DNA from: [Bacillus] selenitireducens MLS10
GTDB taxonomy: Bacteria > Bacillota > Bacilli > Bacillales > Salisediminibacteriaceae
Direction of reading: 5' to 3'
DNA length: 64,000 nucleotides
Assembly: GCF_000093085.1 (NCBI RefSeq)
Contig: NC_014219.1
Span: forward strand, 124,001-188,000
The stretch's first letter is position 1, and every line of letters starts with the position of its first letter. Shown in pieces: positions 33,207 through 42,743 of this stretch. A program made the translations under genes and the position numbers. The notes beneath the pieces were generated by a model, which did no database searches, had not been told where the DNA came from, and was given only the letters and a program-made list of their open reading frames with translations.

Positions 33207-33599
33207 TTGGCACAAGTTCAATATATCGGAACAGGTCGTCGTAAGAACTCAACAGCCCGTGTACGTCTCGTCCCTGGTGACGGTCAGATCACGATCAACA
33301 AGCGCAATATCGATGAGTACTTCGACCTCGAAACACTCAAAGTAATCGTTAAGCAGCCACTGGCTGAAACACAAACTGAAGGTACGTATGACGTACACGT
33401 AAACGTACACGGCGGCGGCTACACAGGCCAGGCCGGTGCGATCCGTCACGGCGTTGCCCGTGCACTTCTGCAGGCTGATCCGGAATTCCGCGCTTCACTC
33501 AAATCTGCAGGTTACCTCACACGTGATGCCCGTATGAAAGAGCGTAAGAAATACGGTCTTAAAGCAGCACGTCGTGCGCCACAGTTCTCAAAGCGTTAA
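33207..33599 (+). CDS. rpsI: 30S ribosomal protein S9
   Basis: A 130-residue protein whose C-terminal SKR tail reaches P-site t[19 protein letters not shown] at the start and [17 protein letters not shown] at the end are diagnostic. TTG start with GAAGGAGGG upstream. Two hairpins follow, the second a strong terminator that also marks the intron insertion site. Confidence 0.98.
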   Translation: MAQVQYIGTGRRKNSTARVRLVPGDGQITINKRNIDEYFDLETLKVIVKQPLAETQTEGTYDVHVNVHGGGYTGQAGAIRHGVARALLQADPEFRASLKSAGYLTRDARMKERKKYGLKAARRAPQFSKR

Positions 33600-33624
33600 T
33601 CGTTTCGATTACCGTTCATACAAG

Positions 33625-33663
33625 ACAGGATCACCAGGGCGCAGTGGACGGCGCCGATCCTGT
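33625..33663 (+). other. Hairpin after rpsI
   Basis: An 8-bp perfect stem (33625-33632 with 33656-33663) around a GC-rich loop with further pairing. There is no T run; the true terminator follows. Confidence 0.5.
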
Positions 33664-33669
33664 TTGTCA

Positions 33670-33705
33670 AACCCCTCTGCTTTCCAACCCGGCAGAGGGG
33701 TTTTT
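33670..33705 (+). terminator. Intrinsic terminator of rplM-rpsI
   Basis: An 11-bp stem (33670-33680 with 33692-33702) and a TTTTT tail ending at 33705. The group II intron begins four bases later. Confidence 0.92.
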
Positions 33706-34249
33706 GTAGTGTGCCGGGCATGCACTGTATCTTGGGAGTGAAAGTCTCCTGTGGGCTTGGCAGTAGGAACCACTAGTCAATGGCAAGGGTGTCCACCGTG
33801 AGGTGGAATCTGAAGGAAGCCGGCGACAAACTCCTGTACCGAGGAACACGAACCATATCAGGCACAAATGGGGCGGATGAGTCTGCTATACAAGATAAAG
33901 TCCAATACTGCCCGAACCCCACAGTGTAAATATGGCGGCGATAGGACGAAGGAGACAGTGCTTACCCCGGGAGGTCTTACGAGGGTTCCCGACAAGAAGG
34001 ATGGAAGATCCTACAGGAACAAGGAATTCAGAGATGGATTCCTGAATCGTAAGAAGTCAGCCGAGGTCATAGTAATCCCATGGGGATGAAGGACCGAACA
34101 ATAAGCGTCTTTGAGACAAATGAAATTGACAGGATTGCTTTAATCACAGAAAACGTCTCCGGACGGCTATCTGCAGAGGGATACGCTGGAAGCGGAAGAG
34201 TATGCAGAAGCGTGTAGCAATCTGGCAACGAAAGGAGTCGAAAAGCGGT

Positions 34250-35518
34250 ATGCAATTAATTGACAGAGTGGTCTGTCCGGATAACCTGAATTTGGCGATG
34301 AACCGGGTGATTTCCAATAAAGGAAACCCCGGGGTCGACGGGATGACCGTTGACCAACTTGAAGCACATGTTCGCCAATATGCGAAACCATTGATAGCCA
34401 AAATCCAAAAAGGGACATATCAACCTTTACCCGTAAAACGGGTAGAGATTCCGAAAGAGAATGGAAAGAAACGCAAATTGGGGATACCGGCAGTCCGGGA
34501 CCGTATGGTCCAGCAAGCGATTTTTCAAGTTATTGAACCGATAATAGATCCGCACTTCTCTCCAAACAGTTATGGGTTCAGACCGGGTAAAAATGCCAAA
34601 CAAGCGATTAAACAAGCCGCAAAATATTATGATGAAGGATTCAAAATGGTCGTGGATATCGATCTGAAAAGTTATTTTGATACGATTCCCCATCAAAAGC
34701 TGATGAACTATCTTGAACAATATATTCAGGATCCGATCATCTTGAAACTGATCTGGAAGTTTCTTAAAAGCGGGATTATGATAGGGGACAACTGGGAATC
34801 TTCAAGAAACGGTGCACCGCAAGGTGGCAACTTATCACCGATTCTCAGCAATGTTTACCTACATGAACTGGATAAGGAATTGGAAAGAAGAGGCCACCGT
34901 TTCGTCAGATATGCAGATGACTTTTGCATCTACGTTAAAAGTCGCAGAGCTGCGGAGCGTGTGCTCCTTAACACAACAACTTTCCTCGAGGGAACACTTA
35001 AACTGAGTGTGAACCAAGAGAAAAGTGCTATAGGATCACCAACGAAACGAAAGTTTCTGGGGTTTTGCATTCACAAAAGTAATAATGAAACCAGGTGCAG
35101 ACCTCACCACGCCTCCAAGGCGAAGTTCAAAGCCAAACTGAAATATCTGACGAGAAGAAACCAGGCGAACTCCTTCGATTACATTATTCTTAAGATTAAC
35201 CAGGTGACAACCGGCTGGATCAACTACTATGGCATCAGTTACATGAAATCCTTTATCAACAGCATTAAGCAATGGTTACACCATCGGCTGAGGCAACTGA
35301 TCTGGAAACAGTGGAAGAAAATTAAAACGAGATACAAGAATTTGATGAAGTATGGCATTGAAACCGAAGAAGCTTGGAAAATGGCAAACACTCGCAAAGG
35401 CTATTGGCGTGCCTCCAAGAACGAGACACTGCACAAAGCCATCAAAATAGAAAAGCTCGCAGGGTGGGGACTCAAAGACATGAGTCAACTCTACGAGCAT
35501 GCATACTCAACTTATTGA
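34250..35518 (+). CDS. ltrA: Group II intron reverse transcriptase/maturase
   Basis: A 422-residue intron-encoded protein. RT blocks run from NKGNPGVDGMTV through VVDIDLKSYFDTIPH and RNGAPQGGNLSP to the catalytic YADDFCIYV, followed by the thumb and a maturase domain X (INYYGISYMKSFI). The length and lack of an HNH endonuclease domain agree with class C proteins. ATG 34250 is preferred because class C proteins typically start with MQL and a Leu-rich helix; ATG 34202 in frame would add 16 residues. AAAGGAG lies at 34231-34237. It ends at the edge of domain V. Confidence 0.93.
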   Translation: MQLIDRVVCPDNLNLAMNRVISNKGNPGVDGMTVDQLEAHVRQYAKPLIAKIQKGTYQPLPVKRVEIPKENGKKRKLGIPAVRDRMVQQAIFQVIEPIIDPHFSPNSYGFRPGKNAKQAIKQAAKYYDEGFKMVVDIDLKSYFDTIPHQKLMNYLEQYIQDPIILKLIWKFLKSGIMIGDNWESSRNGAPQGGNLSPILSNVYLHELDKELERRGHRFVRYADDFCIYVKSRRAAERVLLNTTTFLEGTLKLSVNQEKSAIGSPTKRKFLGFCIHKSNNETRCRPHHASKAKFKAKLKYLTRRNQANSFDYIILKINQVTTGWINYYGISYMKSFINSIKQWLHHRLRQLIWKQWKKIKTRYKNLMKYGIETEEAWKMANTRKGYWRASKNETLHKAIKIEKLAGWGLKDMSQLYEHAYSTY

Positions 35519-35588
35519 ACCGCCGTATACGGGTCCGTACGTACGGTGGTGTGAGAGGTCGGGGCTGTGAAGCCCCTCCTACTCGATT
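35517..35588 (+). ncRNA. Group II intron domains V and VI
   Basis: Domain V: ACCGCCGTA pairs with TACGGTGGT (one G-T), with the CGC triad at 35521-35523. Domain VI: GGGGCT pairs with AGCCCC around a GTGA loop, then a CTCCTACTCGAT tail to the splice site. Confidence 0.85.
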
Positions 35589-35624
35589 GCAAAAAGGCAA
35601 GTGGATGGCAGCAAAGGAAAAGGT

Positions 35625-35653
35625 TTGTAATTTGCTCCGGACATGCGTAAAAT
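35625..35653 (+). promoter_or_regulatory. Candidate promoter of floT
   Basis: TTGTAA (35625-35630), a 17-base spacer and TAAAAT (35648-35653), about 40 bases before the floT start and downstream of the intron. Confidence 0.6.
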
Positions 35654-35695
35654 GGCAACCACAGGTTTCCATTTATCTGAAAAAGGAGTGTTTTG

Positions 35696-37138
35696 ATGCA
35701 ATCATTTTTATTTTTCATCATTGCGGTGCCCACCGTCCTCGTCGCCCTTGTACTTGGGTATGTGTGGCTCAGGATCCGTTACCGAACAGCCAGGTCGAAT
35801 GAGGCGCTCGTCATTACAGGTCCGCGGCTTGGAGAAGGCACGGACGTCTTCCGGGATGAGGAAGGCCGTTCGATGAAGATCATCCGCGGCGGCGGCTACC
35901 GCCTGCGGCAGTTTCAGCGTTCGACCCCGATTGATCTGAAGTCCTTTAAGCTTGAGATCGATACCCCAATCGTCATTACCAACGGCGGTGTGCCGATTGT
36001 GGCGAATGCGATTGCCATGGTCAAGGTCGCCGATACCCTTGAAGGAGTGGCCCGCTACGCGGAACAGTTCCTCGGCAAGGATCAAAAGCAGATTGAAAAC
36101 GAAATCTCCGAGGTGTTGAGCAGTAATCTGCGTGCGATCCTCTCAAAGATGACCGTGGAAGCGATCAACGAAGACCGGGAGTCCTTTAATGAGCAGGTCA
36201 CGGATGTGGCGCAAAACCAGCTCGATCAGATGGGCTTTAAGATCACTTCTCTCGGTTTGTCGGATCTGCGTGATGGTAATGAAGAGAACGGGTATCTCGA
36301 GAACCTCGGACGACCGCGGATTGCGAAAGTGCGTAAAGATGCAGAGATTGCCGAAGCCAATACGCTCAGAGAGACACGGATCCATAAAGCACAGACGGAT
36401 CAGGAAATTCAGGAAGAGGAGTACAGCCGTGAACAGGAGATCGCAGCGGCGAAGAAGGAAAAGGACATCCAGGAGGCGCAGTTCAAAGAGGAGACGGAAC
36501 GCGCCCGTGCGAAGTCGGAACAGTCCTACGAGCTTGAGAAAGCGAAGCTCGATAAAGAAGTGAAAGAAGAAGAACTCAATATTCAGTACATGGAACGCAC
36601 CCGGGCCGTTGAGCTTGAAGAACAGGAAAACCGGGTGAAGCAGGCGAAAGCGGATGCCGACTACTATGCGGTTACAAAGAAGGCGGAAGCGGATGCCAAC
36701 CGTGTCCGAATTGACGGGGAAGCCTCCGCAAAAATTAAGCTTGAAGACGGTAAAGCGGAAGCGCAGGTCATTCTTGAACGCGGGAAAGCGGAAGCGGAGG
36801 CGAGAGAAATACTGGCCAAAGCGATGGATGAACATGGTGACGCGATCCTTCGTGAGCGGATGATTGAGATGCTGCCGCAGCTCGCCGCCGAGTTCGCGAA
36901 GCCGCTCTCGTCCATTGATTCGGTGAAAGTGATTGATTCCGGGAGCGGAAATGGGGTCTCGAGTGTTGGCGGCTCCGTCGCAAGGTCCATGATGGAGATG
37001 AGTGAGCCCCTGAAAGAAACGACGGGGATCGATCTGAAAGACCTCCTATCCAAATTCACAGACCAGACCGGGAAAGAAAACAAGACGGATTCAGGCGGGG
37101 GATCTGAACAAAAGGAAAAGAAGGAAGACGGACACTGA
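35696..37138 (+). CDS. floT: Flotillin-like protein FloT
   Basis: A 480-residue membrane-associated scaffold protein of functional membrane microdomains. It has one N-terminal hydrophobic segment (about residues 3-23), an SPFH/band-7 domain, then a long Ala/Glu/Lys-rich coiled coil (about 200-390, flotillin type) and a polar tail. ATG 35696 follows AAGGAGTG. In B. subtilis floT is next to the NfeD protein gene yuaF; no NfeD gene is nearby here, and the upstream flank is occupied by the intron and rpsI. A terminator follows. Confidence 0.93.
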   Translation: MQSFLFFIIAVPTVLVALVLGYVWLRIRYRTARSNEALVITGPRLGEGTDVFRDEEGRSMKIIRGGGYRLRQFQRSTPIDLKSFKLEIDTPIVITNGGVPIVANAIAMVKVADTLEGVARYAEQFLGKDQKQIENEISEVLSSNLRAILSKMTVEAINEDRESFNEQVTDVAQNQLDQMGFKITSLGLSDLRDGNEENGYLENLGRPRIAKVRKDAEIAEANTLRETRIHKAQTDQEIQEEEYSREQEIAAAKKEKDIQEAQFKEETERARAKSEQSYELEKAKLDKEVKEEELNIQYMERTRAVELEEQENRVKQAKADADYYAVTKKAEADANRVRIDGEASAKIKLEDGKAEAQVILERGKAEAEAREILAKAMDEHGDAILRERMIEMLPQLAAEFAKPLSSIDSVKVIDSGSGNGVSSVGGSVARSMMEMSEPLKETTGIDLKDLLSKFTDQTGKENKTDSGGGSEQKEKKEDGH

Positions 37139-37148
37139 TCAGAGACAG

Positions 37149-37181
37149 GTCCGGCTGCAGTGCATGCAGTCGGACTTTTTT
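37149..37181 (+). terminator. Intrinsic terminator after floT
   Basis: An 11-bp stem with one G-T pair (37149-37159 with 37165-37175) and a T run to 37181. Confidence 0.88.
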
Positions 37182-37298
37182 CATGCTGAAGAAAATACTT
37201 GTTCGTTCTTTGGCGATGATATGTCTAACAAAGCCAGCGGGAAATATGTTTTAATAGAAAAGGATATTGTATACGATTCTTCAACAGGAGGATTTTTA

Positions 37299-38093
37299 AT
37301 GAGGCGAATATACCAATTAACAGCAAAGCTCGCTATCGCTCTGATCGTCAGTGCATGCAGCAATGAAACGGTGGAGCGGGCGGCTGAGGATCATGGAGAA
37401 AGGGAGACTTATATAAGGGACATGCCCCAAGATGTCCTCTTTGATGATGCCATCCTCGAAACGGTCCGGATCACCGAAACAGAAGGGGATCCGCCAATTA
37501 TCACCGACCCGGATCATGCGGACGTTCTGATTAATCATGACCACCGCCTGGATTCGTCCTATATTCCCCCGGATCTGACGGTGCCGGATGTGCGCTTCAG
37601 CTTTTCGGAGGCCCTCAATCGTCGGATGCTGAGAGAAGAGGCCGCAGCGGCCCTTGAATCGATGTTTCAGGCGGCGGAAGCGGACGGGATTTCGCTTTTT
37701 GCCGTCTCCGGATACCGTTCGTATGAGCGGCAGCGGCAGATCTTTGATACCTCGGTCCAAAACCGCGGCGAAGAGCGGACGAGAGAGGTGATTGCCGTTC
37801 CAGGGACGAGTGAACACCAGTCCGGGCTCGCCATGGACGTCTCTTCGCAGTCCAACGGATTTCGGTTGAACACCGATTTTGCCGATACACCGGAAGGGGA
37901 GTGGGTCGCCGATCATGCCCATGAGCACGGCTATATCATCCGCTATCTCGAAGGGTATGAAGCCGTCACCGGAATCAGCTTCGAGCCCTGGCACCTCCGC
38001 TATGTCGGGGAAGAGCTCGCTGCAGAGCTCTTCCGCACCGGACAACCGCTTGAGATTCTGATGGAGCGGGCGGAGCGCGTGCAGGAACAATAA
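37299..38093 (+). CDS. VanY-type D-alanyl-D-alanine carboxypeptidase lipoprotein (M15B)
   Basis: A 264-residue putative lipoprotein. The signal segment (about residues 7-20) ends in the lipobox VSAC. The catalytic domain shows SGYRSYERQ, the zinc ligands in GTSEHQSGLAMDVSS, and EPWHLRYVG, as in the VanY/YodJ/LdcB family. It would trim peptidoglycan stem peptides at the outer face of the membrane; D,D versus L,D specificity cannot be told. ATG 37299 with ACAGGAGG upstream is chosen; the open frame before it overlaps the floT terminator. The N-terminal third is acidic and looks like a linker. Confidence 0.88.
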   Translation: MRRIYQLTAKLAIALIVSACSNETVERAAEDHGERETYIRDMPQDVLFDDAILETVRITETEGDPPIITDPDHADVLINHDHRLDSSYIPPDLTVPDVRFSFSEALNRRMLREEAAAALESMFQAAEADGISLFAVSGYRSYERQRQIFDTSVQNRGEERTREVIAVPGTSEHQSGLAMDVSSQSNGFRLNTDFADTPEGEWVADHAHEHGYIIRYLEGYEAVTGISFEPWHLRYVGEELAAELFRTGQPLEILMERAERVQEQ

Positions 38094-38258
38094 GCAAAAT
38101 GAAACGTGACGACTTCGGCCCGCCGGCTAGGCGGGCTATTTCGCGCTCGAAATAAGAACGTACTATCCCCTTTTGAGCAGATCATTCGTCAGCGCGCCTC
38201 TGGTTTTGTACACTGAAGGCCGTAACGGAATTTTCAGGACTTGAAGGAGGAAGACACG
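38094..38258 (+). other. Gap with a GC-rich hairpin
   Basis: A 7-bp stem (38118-38124 with 38130-38136) with a poor T tail lies 25 bases after the carboxypeptidase stop. It may be a weak terminator. Confidence 0.4.
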
Positions 38259-39380
38259 ATGTATTCTTTTATGGAGCCTTATACATTTGAGAACGGTGCG
38301 ACGGTGAGAAACCGGATTATGCTCGCACCGATGACGAATTTTGCTTCAGCGGACAACGGTGAGGTGACAGACGAGGAGCTGGCCTATTACAGGGAACGTT
38401 CCAAAGGGGTCGGCACCGTTGTGACGGCCGTGGCCAATGTGACGCCCGGGGGCAAAGGATTCCCCGGTGAAATCGGCATTGACCGCGACGACCTCGTCGG
38501 GGGTCTGACGAAGCTTGCGGATACGATTAAGGGAGAAGGGGCGAAGGCGATTATTCAGATGTTCCACGCCGGACGCATGGCACCGACGGATCTTTTGCCT
38601 GACAAAGAGACGGTCAGCGCCTCAGCTGTCGCGCCGGAGCGTGAGGGCGCGGTGACGCCGCGGGCACTCACGGAAGACGAGATTCAGTCGATCATCAAGG
38701 CGTTCGGTGACGCGACGAGGCGTGCGATCCGTGCCGGATTCGACGGCGTGGAGATCCACGGGGCGAACACCTACCTCATTCAACAGTTCTTTTCCCCGCA
38801 CTCGAACCGCCGGACGGATCAGTGGGGCGGTTCCGTGGAGAAGCGCATGCGCTTTCCGCTGGCTGTCGTGAATGAAGTGCTTGAAGCAGCGAAGGAAGCG
38901 GATGAATCGTTTATCGTCGGCTACCGCATCTCACCCGAGGAGATCGAGAATCCGGGGATTACGATGGCGGATACGCTTCAGTTTGTCGGAGAGCTTGCCA
39001 AAGAGGATCTCGACTATCTCCACGTTTCCGTGATGGACTTCTTCAAAGGCTCCATGCGTGAAAAGGACGACGAACGATCCCGCGTCCAGCTCATTCACGA
39101 TGAAGTCGGAAGCCGGATCCCGGTTGTCGGTGTCGGTTCCCTTCATACGCCGGATGACGTGGAGCGGGCCATGGCAGGCGGTGTACCGCTGATGGCACTC
39201 GGGCGAGAGCTGATCGTGGAGCCGCACTGGATTGAAAAGGTTGAAGCAGGAGAGACAGAGGCGATCCGTACCGAGATGTCCGTCGACGACCGCGAAGAAC
39301 TCGTCGTTCCGGAAGCCCTGTGGAACGCGATTGTGAACCGTCCCGGCTGGTTCCCGGTCAAAGAGCACGCAGAAAGCTGA
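38259..39380 (+). CDS. NADH-dependent flavin oxidoreductase, old yellow enzyme family
   Basis: A 373-residue FMN-dependent TIM barrel. The N-terminal NRIMLAPMTN, the active-site GVEIHGANTYLIQQFFSPHSNRR (two adjacent conserved blocks with His and Asn that bind the substrate carbonyl or nitro group) and the FMN-phosphate loop VVGVGSLHTPDD are present. The natural substrate is unknown; related enzymes reduce enoates or nitro compounds. ATG 38259 has AAGGAGG at 38244-38250. Flanked by terminators, so it is transcribed alone. Confidence 0.88.
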   Translation: MYSFMEPYTFENGATVRNRIMLAPMTNFASADNGEVTDEELAYYRERSKGVGTVVTAVANVTPGGKGFPGEIGIDRDDLVGGLTKLADTIKGEGAKAIIQMFHAGRMAPTDLLPDKETVSASAVAPEREGAVTPRALTEDEIQSIIKAFGDATRRAIRAGFDGVEIHGANTYLIQQFFSPHSNRRTDQWGGSVEKRMRFPLAVVNEVLEAAKEADESFIVGYRISPEEIENPGITMADTLQFVGELAKEDLDYLHVSVMDFFKGSMREKDDERSRVQLIHDEVGSRIPVVGVGSLHTPDDVERAMAGGVPLMALGRELIVEPHWIEKVEAGETEAIRTEMSVDDREELVVPEALWNAIVNRPGWFPVKEHAES

Positions 39381-39394
39381 GCACCGATCCGAGG

Positions 39395-39422
39395 AGCCCT
39401 CACGATGAGGGCTCTTTTTTTC
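39395..39422 (+). terminator. Intrinsic terminator after the flavin oxidoreductase
   Basis: A perfect 9-bp stem (39395-39403 with 39407-39415, loop CGA) and seven T. Confidence 0.92.
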
Positions 39423-39531
39423 GTCGGGAGCAAGATGCGGTCATTCTGCTATACAGGTCGGCCTCGGGGCGGTATCATAGCGGTAGATCCATGCCGCGCA
39501 GAAAGGCGCCGGCATTGTAAACAAGAGGCGG

Positions 39532-41079
39532 GTGAAGCAGGTGGTAAACGTTGTCTGGCTAAAACGGGATTTGAGAATCTTTGATCACCGGCCGCTCAAA
39601 GAAGCGGCAGAACAGGGTGAGGTCCTCCCGTTGTTCGTGTGGGAGGCGTCTGTCTGGGCGCACGGGGATCTGTCGGTCAGACACCGGGACTTCGTGCTTC
39701 AGAGTCTTGCGGAGCTTGATCGCCGCCTCGATCAGCGAGGTGCCCGGCTTTATACGGCTGTCGGTGAGGTGATCGACGTCCTGACGCGGCTTGAGGCGGA
39801 TCTTGGTCCCTTTCAGCTCTTTGCCCATGAAGAAAACGGCACACCGCTTACGTTTGAGCGAGATATTGCCGTCAGAAACTGGATGAAAGCGAGAGGCTGC
39901 ACGATGAAGGAGTGGCCGCATTTCGGTGTCACGAGGGGTCTCAAAAGCCGGGATGATTTTCAAAAAGGCTATGAGCGCTATGTGAACGCCCCGGTGGTGC
40001 CGGCTCCGGAGGCCGTTCGGGGGATCCGGCACGCGCCGGCCTGGCTGACGAAAGGAGCCGGGGAACCCGGCGGGATCGCTCTGCCTGGTACCGCAATAAC
40101 GCGTGGTCAACAGGGCGGAGAGCGCCTTGCGCACGGGGTGCTGAAGGGCTTTTTGGAGGAGAGGTTCAAGGCGTATCAGGTCCGGATCTCAAAGCCATTC
40201 GCTTCCGCCGAATCGTGCAGCCGGCTGTCCCCGTATCTCGCCTGGGGGAATCTGTCCGTCCGCTATACGTACCAGGAAACCGTTGCAAGGCTCGGGGAAC
40301 TCGGGAGCGGCTTTCATAAGAAGCAGCTGTCCGCCTTTCTCTCGAGGCTTCACTGGCACTGTCACTTTATCCAGCGTCTTGAAGACGAACCGGAGATCGC
40401 CCACCGGACGATGAACCCGGTCTTTGATACCGTCAGACAGACGTGGTCGGAAGAAGCGTATCAGCGCTGGCTCCATGGCCGGACGGGGATCCCCCTGATC
40501 GATGCGGCGATGCGCTGTCTGCATGAGACAGGCTGGCTGAATTTCCGCTCAAGAGCCATGGTGATCTCCTTTGTCTGCAATACTCTCATGCTCGACTGGC
40601 GAAGACCCGCAGAGGATCTGTCCAGGCTGTTTCTCGACTATGAGCCGGGGATTCACTACAGCCAGGTTCAGATGCAGGCGGGGACGACGGGTTTTAACAC
40701 GATCCGGATCTACAACCCTGTCAAACAGGGTCAGGAGCATGACCCGTCAGGTGCATTCGTCAGACGCTTCGTACCGGAACTCTCCGCTGTCTCCGACGCC
40801 TTCATCCATGAGCCTTGGAAGCTCCCTGCCGGGCCGCCAAAAGGCTACCCGATGCCGATGGTGGATGTGGCGAAGGCGAACGGGGAAGCGCGGCGGATCC
40901 TCTGGGGACTGAAGGCGTCCAAAGAAGCCAAAGCGGCAGCGGGTGAACAGCTCAATAAACACGGCAGCCGGGCGCACAGGAAGAAAGGTAAGAAGAAGCC
41001 GGGCGCCGGCGTGGAACAGCTCGATTTGTTTGAACTGGCTGACCCGCATGATCATAAGGAGAAAGAAAAAGGGGGGTGA
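39532..41079 (+). CDS. phr: Cryptochrome/photolyase family protein
   Basis: A 515-residue FAD-dependent flavoprotein, most likely a light-driven cyclobutane-dimer repair enzyme. N-terminal alpha/beta photolyase domain (VVWLKRDLRIFDHRPL), then the FAD-binding helical domain with SRLSPYLAWGNLSVR, LHWHCHFIQR, TGIPLIDAAMRCL and TGFNTIRIYNPVKQG. About 65 residues at the end form a Lys/Ala-rich tail outside the fold. The subclass could not be assigned; a cryptochrome role is possible. GTG 39532 is the longest start and GTG 39541 is also plausible. PucR starts seven bases after its stop. Confidence 0.85.
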   Translation: MKQVVNVVWLKRDLRIFDHRPLKEAAEQGEVLPLFVWEASVWAHGDLSVRHRDFVLQSLAELDRRLDQRGARLYTAVGEVIDVLTRLEADLGPFQLFAHEENGTPLTFERDIAVRNWMKARGCTMKEWPHFGVTRGLKSRDDFQKGYERYVNAPVVPAPEAVRGIRHAPAWLTKGAGEPGGIALPGTAITRGQQGGERLAHGVLKGFLEERFKAYQVRISKPFASAESCSRLSPYLAWGNLSVRYTYQETVARLGELGSGFHKKQLSAFLSRLHWHCHFIQRLEDEPEIAHRTMNPVFDTVRQTWSEEAYQRWLHGRTGIPLIDAAMRCLHETGWLNFRSRAMVISFVCNTLMLDWRRPAEDLSRLFLDYEPGIHYSQVQMQAGTTGFNTIRIYNPVKQGQEHDPSGAFVRRFVPELSAVSDAFIHEPWKLPAGPPKGYPMPMVDVAKANGEARRILWGLKASKEAKAAAGEQLNKHGSRAHRKKGKKKPGAGVEQLDLFELADPHDHKEKEKGG

Positions 41080-41085
41080 CAGACG

Positions 41086-42729
41086 ATGGAAATGACGCTC
41101 GCAGACATTCAAAAACTCCCGGCCTTTGAAGGAGTGAAGCTGATCGCAGGCCATGAGGGCATCGACCGGGTGATCCGGAATGTGTATTTTATGGAGGTGC
41201 CGGATATATTCGGCTACATTGACGAGGGCGGGTTCCTGCTTTCGACGCTGTACCCGATTGCCGATGATGAAGCGGCGATTCAGCGCCTCATACCGGGACT
41301 CGTGGAGGTCGGGATGGCGGGACTTGCCATCAAGCCGGCCCGCTACATAACCGATGTGCCGGACGTGATGATTGAACAGGCCAATGAACTCGGCTTTCCG
41401 CTGTTTGTCCTTGGACAGGGGGCGAATCTGTCGACATTGACCAATACGATCCTTGAAACACTCCTCGACAAAAATACGAGCACGCTGCAGTTCCGCAACG
41501 ATCTGCACAATAAAATGATGGAAGAACTCGTTAACGGCGCATCGCTGACGGAGCTGACGATGACCGTTTCAGAGATGATTGAATCTCCGATTATTCTGTT
41601 GGACCGCGAACTTGAGCGGATTACCGATACGACGGGCAAGCGCGTGAAGGTGGATAGGGAGAGCGTGCCGCCTTTGCCGGTGGAGCGTTCCTTCTGCCTG
41701 CCGAATCACGTGCTCGATCAGGTCAGACTGTCAGTCGGGAGCGACGGGGAGATCTTTTTGAAGGACAGCTTTATTCAGCCTGTCCTCGCCGGAGAGGAAT
41801 GCTTCGGGTATATGATACTCCCAACAACGGATCGGCAGATCGACCCGAATGCAAAAATGGCCCTCGAACAGACGTCGCTTCTCATGGCGTCGGTGTTTCA
41901 GCGCGATAAAGCCTTAAAGCAGAAAGAAGAGAACTACCTCGATGCCTTTATCCGGGACGTCTTAAATGAAAAGATGGGTTCGCAGTTTGAAGTGATTGAG
42001 AAAGCGAAGCTGTTTAAGTGGGACCTGCAGTTTCCGGTGGCGCTGTTTAATATGAGTGTGCGGCTTGAGGACGTCGTCAAAAAACGAAGGATCCTCATAC
42101 AGTACATGGAAAACCGGGTGGTGGAACAGTTCCTTTCAAGAAAGCTCGATATTCACATTTCGAAGATCAAGCTCATTTATATGGATGACTCCATCTGCGC
42201 CTTTATTAATGTAGCGTTTGAATCGGGGATCGATGAGCGGCTGATTGGAGTATGCGAGGAACTGGTCGCCTATCTCGAATCTCATGACCCGGATGCACCG
42301 CTCAGTATCGGGATTGCCGATACTGTGGAGGGACTCGGCCGGTTCTCAAAGGCTTACCATGAAGCGATCCGGACGAGAGAACTCTCTGAGAAGATTGCCG
42401 AGGGCGGATCGTTTGTCCGTCACTACCGGGATATGGTGCTGTATGAGCTGATTGATCAGATTTCGGAAGACGTAAGGGCGGACTTTATCGACAAACGGAT
42501 CGGTGCGGTGCTGCGCTATGACGAGACGAAGAAGATGGAGCTGTTAAAGACCCTTGAAGCCTTTATTGACCATGATTTCAATGCCCAAAAGGCCGCGGCG
42601 TCGCTGTTTATTCATTACAATACGTTCCGCTATCGCCTCGAGAAGCTCAAGGAACTAGGTGTCGATTATGACAGCGGCTTTGACTGGATGGAAACGGCCC
42701 TCGCCTGCAGGATGCAAAAGCTGTTATAG
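41086..42729 (+). CDS. pucR: PucR-family transcriptional regulator
   Basis: A 547-residue regulator of the family that controls purine catabolism in B. subtilis. N-terminal PucR sensor domain (about residues 3-125), a central GGDEF-like region (about 300-420) and a C-terminal helix-turn-helix with AAASLFIHYNTFRYRLEKLKELG (HTH_30 type). It lies directly upstream of the permease/amidohydrolase/AllFGH operon and is very likely its activator; that link is inferred from position. GGGGGGTGA precedes the ATG. The symbol is a family label; orthology to PucR itself is not shown. Confidence 0.85.
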   Translation: MEMTLADIQKLPAFEGVKLIAGHEGIDRVIRNVYFMEVPDIFGYIDEGGFLLSTLYPIADDEAAIQRLIPGLVEVGMAGLAIKPARYITDVPDVMIEQANELGFPLFVLGQGANLSTLTNTILETLLDKNTSTLQFRNDLHNKMMEELVNGASLTELTMTVSEMIESPIILLDRELERITDTTGKRVKVDRESVPPLPVERSFCLPNHVLDQVRLSVGSDGEIFLKDSFIQPVLAGEECFGYMILPTTDRQIDPNAKMALEQTSLLMASVFQRDKALKQKEENYLDAFIRDVLNEKMGSQFEVIEKAKLFKWDLQFPVALFNMSVRLEDVVKKRRILIQYMENRVVEQFLSRKLDIHISKIKLIYMDDSICAFINVAFESGIDERLIGVCEELVAYLESHDPDAPLSIGIADTVEGLGRFSKAYHEAIRTRELSEKIAEGGSFVRHYRDMVLYELIDQISEDVRADFIDKRIGAVLRYDETKKMELLKTLEAFIDHDFNAQKAAASLFIHYNTFRYRLEKLKELGVDYDSGFDWMETALACRMQKLL

Positions 42730-42743
42730 CTGGTTTGAATTGG

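Larger units (their letters stand above)
33709..35588 (+). mobile_element. Group IIC-type (bacterial class C) intron
   Basis: A complete retroelement of about 1.88 kb. The 5' end matches the GUGYG consensus (GTGTG at 33709-33713). The 3' end carries domain V and VI and finishes at about 35587 in CTACTCGAT. Domain V has the CGC catalytic triad of group IIC introns. Insertion directly behind an intrinsic terminator is the known target preference of that class. The encoded reverse transcriptase is intact, so the element may be mobile. It is visibly more AT-rich than its neighbours. The exact 3' boundary is uncertain by one or two bases. Confidence 0.9.

Noticed and set aside
33868-34089. 73-codon frame inside the 5' part of the group II intron
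   Set aside because: This region forms the ribozyme domains I-III; the frame is incidental.
37164-37298. Extended N-terminus of the VanY-type lipoprotein
   Set aside because: It overlaps the floT terminator; the signal peptide with lipobox starts at ATG 37299.
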